64,000 bases of DNA from an uncultured Anaerolineaceae bacterium. Lineage in GTDB: Bacteria > Chloroflexota > Anaerolineae > Anaerolineales > Anaerolineaceae. This document shows positions 28,890 to 37,992 of the stretch, one piece after another. The notes beneath the pieces were generated by a model. That model ran no database searches, had not been told where the DNA came from, and saw nothing but the letters and a program-made list of their open reading frames with translations. The translations under genes and the position numbers were made by a program. The DNA lies in NCBI GenBank assembly GCA_937920255.1, contig CALDSL010000003.1, positions 1-64,000 on the forward strand, written 5' to 3'. Position 1 is the first letter of the stretch. Each line of letters begins with the position of its first letter.

Positions 28890-29645
28890 TTACTCGCGCG
28901 GCCAGGCGGCGTCGACCAGCCGGGGAAGGGCAATTCCTGCCGGCGCTGCCACCGAATAACGCGCGTGCACCGAGAGCGGCGTGGGCTGCGGGTTGATCTC
29001 CACCACATCACCGTGCGCGCGGATGGCCTCGTATGGAAGCGAAGCCGCCGGTTCCACCACGCCAGACGTGCCGATCGAAAAGAACAGATCGCATTCCTGG
29101 CTGGCTTGCAGGGCGGTCAGCAGCGCGCGGTGGGGCAGCGACTCTCCAAACCAGACCACATCCGGGCGCAGACGGCCGCCGCACTCGGGGCAATGCGGGA
29201 CGGCGCCAGGGACGTTTTCCCACACCTCGAAATGACGCCCATCCCGTTCGCAGCGGGCGGAGAACAGGTTGCCGTGCAGCTCGATGATATTGCGGCTGCC
29301 GGCCTTCCGGTGCAGGCCGTCGATATTTTGGGTGATCAGCGTAAACACCGGCGTGCGCGCTTCCATCACGGCCAGGGCGATATGGCCCGGATTGGGCTCT
29401 GCGTGCTGCACCAGCCCCATGCGCCACCGGTACCACTCCCACACCAGCAGCGGATCATTTTGAAATGCCTCCGGAGTCGCAAGCTCGGCGGGTTTGTAGC
29501 TGGCCCACAAACCGGTTTGCGAATCGCGAAAAGTGGGAATACCACTTTCCGCTGAGATACCCGCGCCTGTGAGTACAGTCACACGGCGGGCGGTTCGAAG
29601 TTTCTCGACCAGTTCTTCGGAAAATGTATGTGTGGTCTGTGCCAT
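28890..29645 (-). CDS. cobB: Sir2-family NAD-dependent protein deacylase
   Basis: 251 residues with GAGISAESGIPTFRD, TQNIDGLH and ELHGNLFSARC, then CPECGG and NPQPTPL. Tyr72 and Arg75 in the EWYRWRM segment fit the Y-x-x-R signature of class III sirtuins, which prefer succinyl- or malonyl-lysine. The structural zinc site looks incomplete: the first pair reads CERD instead of CxxC, leaving three Cys. It is convergent with the 20-kb operon and divergent from the aminotransferase gene. Confidence 0.92.
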   Translation of the reverse strand: MAQTTHTFSEELVEKLRTARRVTVLTGAGISAESGIPTFRDSQTGLWASYKPAELATPEAFQNDPLLVWEWYRWRMGLVQHAEPNPGHIALAVMEARTPVFTLITQNIDGLHRKAGSRNIIELHGNLFSARCERDGRHFEVWENVPGAVPHCPECGGRLRPDVVWFGESLPHRALLTALQASQECDLFFSIGTSGVVEPAASLPYEAIRAHGDVVEINPQPTPLSVHARYSVAAPAGIALPRLVDAAWPRE

Positions 29646-29769
29646 CCCGTCCCAACTTAAATGGTGTTATCAGACAATTGACACTGATCGTATTGTACCA
29701 GAGGTACAGGAAAACCTGGGTTATAATGCCAACTGCGTCCTGTATGATGGCGCAGATCAAAACTGATGG

Positions 29770-30630
29770 ATGGTGAACATGGGTGAGGTGTCTGTCTGGC
29801 AGTTACGTCCCGCGCGCGTATACGGCGGCGAGGCGCTGCCTGTCCAACTGGATACGGCTCCGGGTAGCCTGGATGAATCATCGAAAATGCTGCCGGGCGG
29901 TGGGTATACCACATTCCGCACCTTTGGTGCTAACCGGGTGATGCAATTTGACAGCCATATTGCCCGGCTGGAGGAAACCGCGCGGCTGGCCGGCAAACCG
30001 GTGACGCTTCCCGCAACACACGTGCGCGCTGCGCTGCGCCAGGCGGTGACAAGCTATCCATCTGAAGAAAAGCGCGTGCGCATTACCCTCGACCTGGAAC
30101 AGGAAATCGGAAGCGTGTACATCGCGGTCGAGGAACTGCGTGTTCCCGCAGCCGACCAATACCTGCACGGTGTCCGTACCGTCACCCGCCAGGCGCGCCG
30201 TGAGAACCCCAAAGCCAAGCTAACCAACTTTATCAAAACTGCCGGCGCCATTCGCGGCGAATTACCACCCGGCATCAATGAAGCGCTCATGGTGGCGAAC
30301 GGGACGATCCTGGAAGGGCTGACAAGCAATTTCTTCGCGATCATCGAAGGCGAGTTGTGGACTGCGGAAGAGGGCGTGCTCTCGGGCCTGACGCGCGCGC
30401 TGGTGCTGGAAGAAGCCACCGCCACGGGACTGGTGATTCGCCTGAGCCCGGTTCCCGTCGATAGCCTGCCGCGGGCGCAGGAAGCCTTTATCACCAGCGC
30501 CAGCCGGGCGGTGCTGCCCGTGATCCAAATTGACGATCTGCTGATCGGCGACGGCCAACCAGGCCCGGTCACGCTGGATCTGCTGGCGCGCTACCAGGCA
30601 CGCATCGAAGCCGAAACCGAAGCGATCTGA
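29770..30630 (+). CDS. PLP-dependent aminotransferase class IV
   Basis: 286 residues of the class IV fold (branched-chain/D-amino acid aminotransferase and aminodeoxychorismate lyase group). Visible: FRTFGANRVMQFDSHIARLEETARL, KLTNFIKTAGAIRGELPPGINEALM and ILEGLTSNFFAI with the PLP phosphate region, and AFITSASRAVLPV. The exact reaction cannot be set. The start is uncertain between ATG 29770 and ATG 29779; neither has a strong ribosome site. The upstream gap has a TATAAT (about 29731) and a six-base inverted repeat TGTACC/GGTACA (about 29694-29708). Confidence 0.85.
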   Translation: MVNMGEVSVWQLRPARVYGGEALPVQLDTAPGSLDESSKMLPGGGYTTFRTFGANRVMQFDSHIARLEETARLAGKPVTLPATHVRAALRQAVTSYPSEEKRVRITLDLEQEIGSVYIAVEELRVPAADQYLHGVRTVTRQARRENPKAKLTNFIKTAGAIRGELPPGINEALMVANGTILEGLTSNFFAIIEGELWTAEEGVLSGLTRALVLEEATATGLVIRLSPVPVDSLPRAQEAFITSASRAVLPVIQIDDLLIGDGQPGPVTLDLLARYQARIEAETEAI

Positions 30631-30636
30631 CGCAGG

Positions 30637-30930
30637 TCAGATCTCAAACATCTGCGGGTCTTCCGGATCATCGGGCGTAGTCTCGCCGTCCGGCGGCAGC
30701 TCGTACTTGCCAGCCTGCATATCGATCAGGATCTGGCGCGCTTCTTCGGCCTGCGCCTCGGGAACGCGGATGTCCACCTGTCCCAGCGGGGTGATGGTCA
30801 GGCCGTAGGTCATGCCAACGCTTTCTTCATAGGCCAGCACCTGAATGCCGTGTGACTCTAAAAACGCGCGGATCATCTGTCCTTCCAACTGCCCATTGGC
30901 CACGTACACGACAACATACTCTTCCGGCAT
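30637..30930 (-). CDS. DUF2007-type small signal-like protein
   Basis: 97 residues: MPEEYVVVYVANGQLEGQMI, RAFLESHGIQVLAYEESVG, then VDIRVPEAQAEEARQIL and an acidic tail. The layout fits DUF2007 (putative signal-transducing protein). A longer frame upstream is a shadow; the ATG at 30930 has AGAGGAG ahead of it. Function unknown. Confidence 0.8.
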   Translation of the reverse strand: MPEEYVVVYVANGQLEGQMIRAFLESHGIQVLAYEESVGMTYGLTITPLGQVDIRVPEAQAEEARQILIDMQAGKYELPPDGETTPDDPEDPQMFEI

Positions 30931-30962
30931 GGGTATCTCCTCTCTACAGCCTAAGGCGCAGC

Positions 30963-31304
30963 CTAAAGCTCTTCCGCCGCGGCCTGTTCCGCCAGGTTCA
31001 GCATTTCGTCCAGGCGCTGCTGGTAGCGCCGGTACTGCGCCAGCAGCGAGCCGTGTTCCTTTACCGGAGCGCTTTCCAGCGCAGCGTGGAGCTGGCCGGC
31101 ATCCGGGTAATCGCCATGGACTTTCTCGCCGCCAAGCACGCGGATCACGCGCTCGGTGACAAAGCGGTCGTAGGCCTGCATCTGCTGGTGGATCGGCTGC
31201 AGCGGATGGCCAGCATCGATTTCCGGCAGCGCCGCCGACTTCTGGCCGATCACCATCTTCTTCAACTGCGATCGTGCGTCCATTTGCGACTGTTGGGTTC
31301 CCAT
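30963..31304 (-). CDS. Hypothetical helical protein
   Basis: 113 residues, Gln- and Ala-rich and predicted mostly helical, ending EMLNLAEQAAAEEL. No recognised domain or motif. It lies in a minus-strand group with the DUF2007 gene and the methyltransferase gene; the ATG is preceded by AGGGAGG. It shows normal codon use for the region. Confidence 0.65.
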   Translation of the reverse strand: MGTQQSQMDARSQLKKMVIGQKSAALPEIDAGHPLQPIHQQMQAYDRFVTERVIRVLGGEKVHGDYPDAGQLHAALESAPVKEHGSLLAQYRRYQQRLDEMLNLAEQAAAEEL

Positions 31305-31341
31305 TTTTTCCTCCCTTCATACGCTCGCAGGATAATATTTA

Positions 31342-31914
31342 TTATCCTGTAGGCCGGCGCGCGATCATGCTGGCCACCGCTTTCTGATGCCCGTGATCCG
31401 ACTCGACCCAGCCCTCGCGGTAGACCAGGATGTCCCAGCCGGCAAAAGCGGCTCGTAACTCGCCCGGTTCGAGCAAGTGCGCCGGGTTCAACTCGGGTTT
31501 AACGGTGCGCATCAGGCTTGCCAGGGTTTCAAACACCAGCACACCGCCCGGTTTGAGCAGGCGCGAATACTCATAAAACCAGTTGCGCTCCAGAAAGTAC
31601 AGGTTGAGTATCACATCAAACGCGGCGGGGGGAAAACGGTAATGTTCCAGGTCGGCTACGGCGGCCATCAGCCGCGGGCAGCGCTGGCTGGCTAAGCGCG
31701 CGGCGGTGATGGAGATATCCACGCCAATCACTTCCAGGCCGCGCTCGAGCAAAAACTGGCTGTTCTGCCCCATGCCCATCGCCAGGTCGAGCGCCAGACC
31801 GTGCTCGGGCAGCAAGCGGGCGTTTTCCACCAGAAACGGCCGCGCGGCCTGGTGCCAGTCGCCGCGTGCTTCCTGGTAGCGTTTGTTCCAGCGAATTGCG
31901 TCCGATTGCGCCAT
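31342..31914 (-). CDS. Class I SAM-dependent methyltransferase (TehB-like)
   Basis: 190 residues. ALDLAMGMGQNSQFLLERGLEVIGVDIS is motif I with the SAM-binding glycine loop and the acidic residue after strand 2; ADLEHYRFPPAAFDVILNLYFLER is motif II-like and LLKPGGVLVFET motif III. Nearest in layout to TehB-type methyltransferases. Substrate unknown. Confidence 0.85.
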   Translation of the reverse strand: MAQSDAIRWNKRYQEARGDWHQAARPFLVENARLLPEHGLALDLAMGMGQNSQFLLERGLEVIGVDISITAARLASQRCPRLMAAVADLEHYRFPPAAFDVILNLYFLERNWFYEYSRLLKPGGVLVFETLASLMRTVKPELNPAHLLEPGELRAAFAGWDILVYREGWVESDHGHQKAVASMIARRPTG

Positions 31915-31929
31915 GATGGCTATTGTACC

Positions 31930-33183
31930 TCAGGCACCCTCGCCGTTCGAGCGCGCTGTCTGGCTGCTCAGCTTGCGCAGCAACCGCGAGCGGCGGTGCT
32001 CCAGCTCTTTGAGCATCTCGCGCCGAGAGACGATGCCGCTCACGCAGCGGTCAACCATGCCGATGGCGCGTTCGGTCCATTCCAGCGCCTGGTCGAACTG
32101 GCGTTGCTGGTGCTCGAAATATTTCGCCAGCTCGACGCACGCCGGTAACCAGTCATGATCAACTGCCTTGCGCCACAGGCTGGTCGTGTTCTCCCAGTCA
32201 CCCTGTTTGCGGTACAGCGCGGCAAAGCGCTCCAGAGTCTGGATGAAAAACGGCTCGGGCATGCCCAACGAAAGCCCGGCCTCGTATAGCTGGACAGCGG
32301 GCGTATACAGGCCCAACTCCTCGTACAGCCGTGCGATCGCCACCACATCCAGCCCCTGTGGAACGGCAAAACCCAGCGGGTCATCCAGCAGATGGGCGGT
32401 GTACTGGAACAGCGCCGCCAGCGAGAGAATGTCCATGGCGTTGTGATACAACACGCCGCTGAGCTGGCTGGCGTCACCGCTGCGCAGATAGTCAAAATAA
32501 ATTTCGGGGATCATGTAGCCCGGCACTTCATCCTGCGTACGGGTCACACCGACGATGTCCACTTCGAGGCTGCCGAGCGAACGGCTGGGCAGCCGGTTGC
32601 GCCACACGCGTCGCGCCACCGGTAGCAGATCAATATGCCCGAAGTCTTCAAATGGGTGCGTGAAAGCGTTGAGCACGTGACGTGTCTTGAGCAGGGGAAC
32701 GTCGAACGACTTGCCATTGTAGGTCACCAGCGCGTCAAACTGGCCAAGGTACTGGTTGAGCAGGTACAGCATAGCCCGCTCTTCCTCGGGCGAGCGCATC
32801 AGCAGTTGGATCAGGTGAAACCCATCCGGCGTCAAGTGGCCGATGCCGACCAGAAAAGCGAAAGTTCCGGTGCCGCCACCCAGACCGGTGGTTTCGGTGT
32901 CCAGAAATAGCAAGCGACCGATACCGCTGATGGATAAGTGCGGCACACGGCAGCATTCGGTCAGCATGCGCATGTTCAAGGTTGGGTCAAACCGGATGGA
33001 GCCGTGTTCGTACTGGCTGCCGTACCAGTTTTCCACCACATAGGTCGAACCAAACGGCGTATTGACGACTTCGCCGGGGATCAGCGCTTCGATATTGCGT
33101 TTTTTGCGCGCCGGCGGGGTAAGATTGCGCGCCCCGACCTGCACGCCCAGCGATTTGAGCTTATCGGAAAGCGATTCAGACAC
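31930..33183 (-). CDS. mrfB: YprB/MrfB-like DEDDh exonuclease
   Basis: 417 residues. An RNase H-like domain at about 85-290 has FLDTETTGLGGG (first Asp and Glu), TYNGKSFDVPLL and the terminal YHNAMDILSL (His and Asp); this is the DEDDh exonuclease set. The C-terminal third is helical and TPR-like. In B. subtilis MrfA (helicase) and MrfB (exonuclease) act in mitomycin-damage repair, and here too mrfB follows mrfA. GTG at 33183 has GGAGG five bases upstream and overlaps the mrfA end by eight bases; an ATG at 33195 is less likely. Confidence 0.9.
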   Translation of the reverse strand: MSESLSDKLKSLGVQVGARNLTPPARKKRNIEALIPGEVVNTPFGSTYVVENWYGSQYEHGSIRFDPTLNMRMLTECCRVPHLSISGIGRLLFLDTETTGLGGGTGTFAFLVGIGHLTPDGFHLIQLLMRSPEEERAMLYLLNQYLGQFDALVTYNGKSFDVPLLKTRHVLNAFTHPFEDFGHIDLLPVARRVWRNRLPSRSLGSLEVDIVGVTRTQDEVPGYMIPEIYFDYLRSGDASQLSGVLYHNAMDILSLAALFQYTAHLLDDPLGFAVPQGLDVVAIARLYEELGLYTPAVQLYEAGLSLGMPEPFFIQTLERFAALYRKQGDWENTTSLWRKAVDHDWLPACVELAKYFEHQQRQFDQALEWTERAIGMVDRCVSGIVSRREMLKELEHRRSRLLRKLSSQTARSNGEGA

Positions 33184-35764
33184 GGTCGCCTCCATTTTCG
33201 CCGCGGCGGGTGTAGGTTTTGCCGTTCAACACCGCCAGCAGCGCCAGGGTTTCTTCTTTGCCGCCCACGCCGTTTTCTCCGGCCGGGCCGACACACGAGG
33301 GGCAGCCCTCTTTGCAGTCGCACTCACTCACCAGCTCGTAGGCGCGTGCCATCAACTCGGCTTGAATGCGGTATAGATTCTCGCTCAACCCGATGCCGGC
33401 CGGAACTTTATCATAGATAATCACCACCGGAGCGCCGTCTTCGAACGTGCATTCCTGCTCGGCGTGGCCGCCCAGGTCCTCCGCGTCGCACATCAGGAAC
33501 AGCGGCGCCAGGTTGTTGAGGGTGTAGCTCAGCCCGGAAAGCCCGGTGCGGATGCGCACTGCGGTCTCGACCCGCCGGTGGCAGGAAGGGCACAGAGTCA
33601 CCAGGTTTTCGAGCTGGTTGGCCGCCAGGTAGGAGTTGAACTGGCGGAAGGGGGTTTTGTGATGCACGTGATGCGAGCGGCCCATTTCCGCCGCGCCGCA
33701 TACCTGGCAGGTGAAGTTGTCGCGCTCGCGGGCGCGGATGCGCTGCACCACCCAGTTGGGGCCGTAATTGTTCGGGTCGCTGTTCCAGGCGTTCTCGGCG
33801 CGTAATTTGTCGACGGTATCATCCGAAATGCGCAGCCAGAACCCGGTGGTACGCAACTGCGTGGGCGGCAAATCGACAGGCCCGGTACCCAGCACTTCGT
33901 GGGTGAACCACCGCACGCGACGGTAGCCGGTGGTCTGAGTGGTGACGAGAATATCGCCCCAGGCCTTTTTCGCGCCGGTCACGTCGGATTCGGCCAGAGT
34001 CTCGATCTTTTCGACGCTGACCTCGCGCTGTGGCTCGGTATAGAAATCGCTGTCCACCGGTTTCAGCCGTGCGATTGCGTTTTCCAGATCGAGGGTTTCC
34101 ACCTCGAAGGTCTGGCCTTCGTGCAGGTAGATGGCTTGCGGGTGCACCAGCCAATAGGCGCTGGATTCGTCCACCGTGCCGATGGTAACCATGCGCCCGT
34201 CCACATCGGCCTGCAGCACCACCGGCTGCGCGGACGTGCTGCGCAGCGAGATCTGCGCGGCGGGATAAGCGTCAGCCATCCAGAAGAAGCGATCACCGCT
34301 GTCATGCAACTCACCGGTCTCGGACAGGAACGCCAGGTACTCCTGCAGCGCGTCGACATCCAGGTTGCCAAAGCGTTCGCCCTTGCTGAAAGCCATCTCA
34401 AACGCGGCGCAGCGCAGGTGCTGCAGCAGAATGAGAGGATTATCCGGGTTGATCAGGGCCTGTTCAGGCGAACGCGAGCGGATGTACTCAGGGTGCTTCA
34501 TCAGGAACTGGTCCAGCGGGGCAGCCGAGGCGACCAGCACGGCCAGCGCGTCGCCGTGGCGGCGACCGGCGCGGCCGGCTTGCTGGCGCGTGGCGGCGAT
34601 AGTGCCGGGATAACCGACCAGCAGCACCGCGTCCATCCCGCCGATATCGATGCCCATCTCGAGCGCATTGGTAGCCACCACCGCGCGCACCTCGCCGCTC
34701 CGCAGCCCCGATTCAATCGCCCGGCGCTCGCCGGGCAGGTAACCGCTGCGGTAGGCGTGCAATTGGCTGGCCTGATCGCCGGCTTCGTGGCGCAGATTTT
34801 TCAAAATGATCTCCACCGAGCGGCGCGCGCGGCCAAACAGGATCGTCTGCACCTGGTAGGCCAGCAAATCACCGGCCAGACGGATGCTCTCCGCGCTGGC
34901 GCTGCGCCGGATGCCGATATTCGCATCGGTAATGGGGGGATTGTACAGCAGGAAATGCCGCGCGCCGTGCGGCGACCCGTCGCGCTGAATGACCGACACC
35001 GGCGCCTCAACCAGACGCTGCGCGTGCTGCTCCGGGTTGGCGATGGTGGCCGAGGTCATAATGAAGACCGGGTCAGCCTGGTAAAAGCGCAGGATGCGCT
35101 TGAGCCGCCGCACAAGATTGGCCACATGCGAGCCAAATACGCCGCGGTAGGTGTGGATCTCGTCGATGACCACGTAGCGCAGACCACGCAGAAAATCGGC
35201 CCAGTTGGTGTGATGGGGCAAAATGCCGGTATGGAGCATATCCGGGTTGGTGAGGATGATATTGGCCTGCCCGCGAATGGTCGACCGGCGGTGCTGGGGG
35301 GTGTCGCCGTCATACACGGCGGCGCCGGGGGCGTTTCGCCCGGAGGGCAGGTGCGCGGCAATCGCAGCCGAGAGCTGGTTCAAGCCCTGCTGCTGGTCAT
35401 AGGTCAGGGCCTTGGTGGGGAACAGGTACAGCGCTTTCGCGCCCGGGTCGTCGATAATGGCCTGCAATACCGGAAGGTTGTAACACAGGGTTTTGCCGCT
35501 TGCGGTTTCAGTCACAACCACGATGTGCTCGCCGTGGCGCACCGCGTCCCAGGCGTCCATTTGATGCGCATATAGCGAGGAAATACCCCTGCCGCGCAGC
35601 GCGTCCGCCAGGGCAGGGTGGAGATCCTGGGGAAAACCGGCGTACAGCGGCTCGCGCGCTTCATCGACGTACCACTGAACGATATTTCCAGCAATGGTCG
35701 GCTCGCTGCGCCAATTTTCCAGCAAACGCGGCAGATATTTTGAATGGGTGTCTGGGCTCATCAT
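33176..35764 (-). CDS. mrfA: MrfA/YprA-like superfamily 2 helicase with inserted HNH domain
   Basis: 862 residues. SF2 helicase: TETASGKT (85-92), FPTKAL, LTNPDML, VIDEIHTYRG (201-), MTSATI, TNALEMGIDIG and QQAGRAGRR. After about residue 670 comes an HNH-nuclease-like module: RDNFTCQVCG (Cys686, Cys689), HHVHHKTPF and LVTLCPSCHRRVE (about 678-735). The MZB/DUF1998 tail then resumes (LSYTLNNLAPLFLMCDAEDLGG, Cys cluster CDCKEGCPSC). MrfA of B. subtilis is 749 residues and, as far as I know, has no HNH; the about 60-residue insertion explains most of the extra length. In the family the enzyme unwinds damaged DNA with MrfB. Confidence 0.92.
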   Translation of the reverse strand: MMSPDTHSKYLPRLLENWRSEPTIAGNIVQWYVDEAREPLYAGFPQDLHPALADALRGRGISSLYAHQMDAWDAVRHGEHIVVVTETASGKTLCYNLPVLQAIIDDPGAKALYLFPTKALTYDQQQGLNQLSAAIAAHLPSGRNAPGAAVYDGDTPQHRRSTIRGQANIILTNPDMLHTGILPHHTNWADFLRGLRYVVIDEIHTYRGVFGSHVANLVRRLKRILRFYQADPVFIMTSATIANPEQHAQRLVEAPVSVIQRDGSPHGARHFLLYNPPITDANIGIRRSASAESIRLAGDLLAYQVQTILFGRARRSVEIILKNLRHEAGDQASQLHAYRSGYLPGERRAIESGLRSGEVRAVVATNALEMGIDIGGMDAVLLVGYPGTIAATRQQAGRAGRRHGDALAVLVASAAPLDQFLMKHPEYIRSRSPEQALINPDNPLILLQHLRCAAFEMAFSKGERFGNLDVDALQEYLAFLSETGELHDSGDRFFWMADAYPAAQISLRSTSAQPVVLQADVDGRMVTIGTVDESSAYWLVHPQAIYLHEGQTFEVETLDLENAIARLKPVDSDFYTEPQREVSVEKIETLAESDVTGAKKAWGDILVTTQTTGYRRVRWFTHEVLGTGPVDLPPTQLRTTGFWLRISDDTVDKLRAENAWNSDPNNYGPNWVVQRIRARERDNFTCQVCGAAEMGRSHHVHHKTPFRQFNSYLAANQLENLVTLCPSCHRRVETAVRIRTGLSGLSYTLNNLAPLFLMCDAEDLGGHAEQECTFEDGAPVVIIYDKVPAGIGLSENLYRIQAELMARAYELVSECDCKEGCPSCVGPAGENGVGGKEETLALLAVLNGKTYTRRGENGGDRV

Positions 35765-35825
35765 ATCGACGCGCTAGAGGCTCGAAGAAGGTGTGATCAT
35801 CTCAATATTGTAAAGCGGTTCCAAA

Positions 35826-35854
35826 TTGATCGAACACTTGTTTAGGATTATACT
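35826..35854 (+). promoter_or_regulatory. Promoter of the MFS transporter / prepilin peptidase genes
   Basis: -35 TTGATC (35826-35831), a 17-base spacer, and -10 TATACT (35849-35854); the MFS start is 42 bases on with GGAGGG just ahead of it. A good sigma-70-like fit. The divergent mrfA gene starts at 35764. Confidence 0.7.
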
Positions 35855-35895
35855 TGGTTAATTCCAGCACCAACAAACCACTTTGGAGGGTTTTG

Positions 35896-37197
35896 ATGGG
35901 ATCACCGGCGCGAAATCGTTGGTATGCGGTAGCTCTGTTCTTCTTTTTCATGCTCCTTCATCAATCCGATAAACTCCTGATCGGCCCGCTGACAACCGAT
36001 ATTATGGACACCTTCGGCCTGACCCAGACGCAGATGGGGGCAGTATCCACCGGCGCGCTCGTAGTGGGTGCGGTGTTCTACCCGTTGTGGGGCTACCTGT
36101 ACGACCGATACGCGCGCGGCAAGCTGCTGGCGCTGGCGTCGTTCATCTGGGGCGCCACCACCTGGCTCAACGCCATTGCGCCTACGTACCCGGCGTTCCT
36201 GGCCACGCGCGCGTCCACCGGCGTAGACGATTCGAGCTACCCGGGCCTGTACAGCCTGATCTCGGACTACTTCAAACCCACCACGCGCGGCAAGATCTAC
36301 GGCCTGCTGCAGCTCACCATGCCGCTGGGTTATCTACTGGGGATGTTCCTGGCCATCCTGCTGGGCGGCAGCATCGGCTGGCGTTCGGTGTTCTACATCA
36401 CCGGCTCGCTGGGTCTGGTGCTCTCGGTGCTGATCTTCTTCGGCGTCAAAGAAGCGCCGCGCGGCAAGAGCGAGCCGGAAATGGTCGGGCTGGAGCAGGT
36501 GGGCACGTATAAATTTGACTGGAAGATCGCCAAAGACCTGCTCAAGAAGCGCACGTTGTTGATGATCGTGGTGCAGGGCTTTTTTGGCGTCTTCCCGTGG
36601 AACGTGATCACCTACTGGTTCTTCACTTATCTGGAACGCGAGCGCGGCTATGAGCAGGGGTCGATCCTGATGACGATGGTGCCGGCGGTGCTTGTGCTGG
36701 CGGCGGGGTATCCCATTGGCGGCGCGTTAGGCGACTACTTCTTCAAGCGCAACACGCGCGGTCGCATCTACGTCTCCACTGTGGGCGTGGTATTGGGCGC
36801 GATTTTGCTGTACTTTACCATCCAGGTTCCGCTGGCCGTGCAAACCCGCTTTATGATCATGCTGTGCCTGACAGCGCTGTTTATTCCGTTCGCTTCTGCC
36901 AACGTGGTCTCCACGGTGTACGACATCACCCTGCCGGAAGTGCGCGCCACGGCCAACGCGGTGGAGAACTTCATCGAATCGGGCGGCGCGGCGCTGGCTC
37001 CGCTGATCGCCGGCATCATTGCCGATGCGCTTTCGCTGCGGGATGCCATCCTGATCATCTGCCTGAGCACCTGGGCGGTTTGCGCGGTCTTCTTCCTGAT
37101 CACCAGCCGCTTTATCGACCACGATGTGCGCGTGCTGCGCAGTCAAATGCGTGAGCGCGCCGCGCTGGAACAGGCGCGCCAGGCGGCGGGCGGTTAA
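35896..37197 (+). CDS. Major facilitator superfamily transporter
   Basis: 433 residues with about 12 hydrophobic segments. An MFS loop is visible (YPLWGYLYDRYARGKLLAL), with RASTGVDDSSYPGLYSLISDYF and a central loop about 190-225. ATG at 35896 follows TTTGGAGGG; an upstream in-frame start overlaps the promoter. No substrate signature. Its stop shares one base with the start of the prepilin peptidase gene. Confidence 0.85.
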   Translation: MGSPARNRWYAVALFFFFMLLHQSDKLLIGPLTTDIMDTFGLTQTQMGAVSTGALVVGAVFYPLWGYLYDRYARGKLLALASFIWGATTWLNAIAPTYPAFLATRASTGVDDSSYPGLYSLISDYFKPTTRGKIYGLLQLTMPLGYLLGMFLAILLGGSIGWRSVFYITGSLGLVLSVLIFFGVKEAPRGKSEPEMVGLEQVGTYKFDWKIAKDLLKKRTLLMIVVQGFFGVFPWNVITYWFFTYLERERGYEQGSILMTMVPAVLVLAAGYPIGGALGDYFFKRNTRGRIYVSTVGVVLGAILLYFTIQVPLAVQTRFMIMLCLTALFIPFASANVVSTVYDITLPEVRATANAVENFIESGGAALAPLIAGIIADALSLRDAILIICLSTWAVCAVFFLITSRFIDHDVRVLRSQMRERAALEQARQAAGG

Positions 37198-37952
37198 TGG
37201 AAGCGCTGCTGCTCATACCTTTTGGGCTGCTGCTGGGGGCATTGATTGTCTATCTGGCGGATGTGCTCCCCTACCGGCGGCGGTTTTCGCGCCCGGTGTG
37301 CGCCTTCTGCGGAACGCAAATGGGCTGTCAAGCTTACGCATCGTTCCAACCCTGCCCGGAATGCGGCAAGGGGCGCCGAGCGCGCAACATCTTTGTGCCG
37401 ATCCTTACGGCGGCGGTGGTCACCGCGCTGTGGTACCTTGACCCGCGAACACTGCCCATCGAACTGCCGTTCTGGCTGGCTGTGCTGCTGCTGGCCTTCT
37501 TCGCGCTGGTGGCGATCATCGACCTGGAATATCACGCCGTGCTGACTGAAATGAGCGTGCTTGGCGCCGGGCTGGGGTTGGCGGCCGGGCTTCTGCGCAA
37601 TACCTGGCTCGAGACCCTGGCGGGGGGCGCGGCCGGGTTTGGGATCATGCTGGTACTGTACCTGTTCGGCCGGCTGTTTGGGCGATGGCTGGCAAAGCGG
37701 CGCAGCGTGACGCTGGAAGACACCGAAGCGCTGGGCTTTGGAGACGTCAACCTGGGCGGGATCATTGGCCTGATCTTCGGCTGGCCGGCGGTGGTGGCTG
37801 GCCTGCTGCTGGCGATCATTCTGGGCGGCGCGGCCGGGTTGGTGCTGGTGCTGGTGAACACGCTTTCACGGCGCTACCGGGTGGGAACGTTTATCCCCTA
37901 CGCGCCGTTCCTGGTGCTGGCCGCTGTGATTTTGCTCTATATTCCCTGGTAG
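37197..37952 (+). CDS. Type IV prepilin peptidase (A24 family)
   Basis: 251 residues of multi-pass membrane type. A cytoplasmic zinc region has CAFCG and CPECG Cys pairs. The two catalytic aspartates are in IIDLEYHAVLTE and LGFGDVNLGGIIG, the GxGD-type signature. It removes leader peptides from prepilins. No pilin genes are near, though a ComEA-like protein sits at 2.4 kb. Translation is coupled to the MFS gene (TAATG overlap), an odd pairing. Confidence 0.9.
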   Translation: MEALLLIPFGLLLGALIVYLADVLPYRRRFSRPVCAFCGTQMGCQAYASFQPCPECGKGRRARNIFVPILTAAVVTALWYLDPRTLPIELPFWLAVLLLAFFALVAIIDLEYHAVLTEMSVLGAGLGLAAGLLRNTWLETLAGGAAGFGIMLVLYLFGRLFGRWLAKRRSVTLEDTEALGFGDVNLGGIIGLIFGWPAVVAGLLLAIILGGAAGLVLVLVNTLSRRYRVGTFIPYAPFLVLAAVILLYIPW

Positions 37953-37992
37953 GGGGGCCCTGGAGGGTTGCTCGCAGTTGCCGCGTCATGAT

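Noticed and set aside
30637..31320. 227-codon minus-strand frame
   Set aside because: Only its last 97 codons form a plausible protein with a good ribosome site; the upstream part overlaps another gene on the same strand in a different frame.
33899..35575. Long plus-strand frame of 558 codons opposite the MrfA helicase
   Set aside because: Antisense shadow of a high-GC gene; the helicase motifs on the minus strand are complete.
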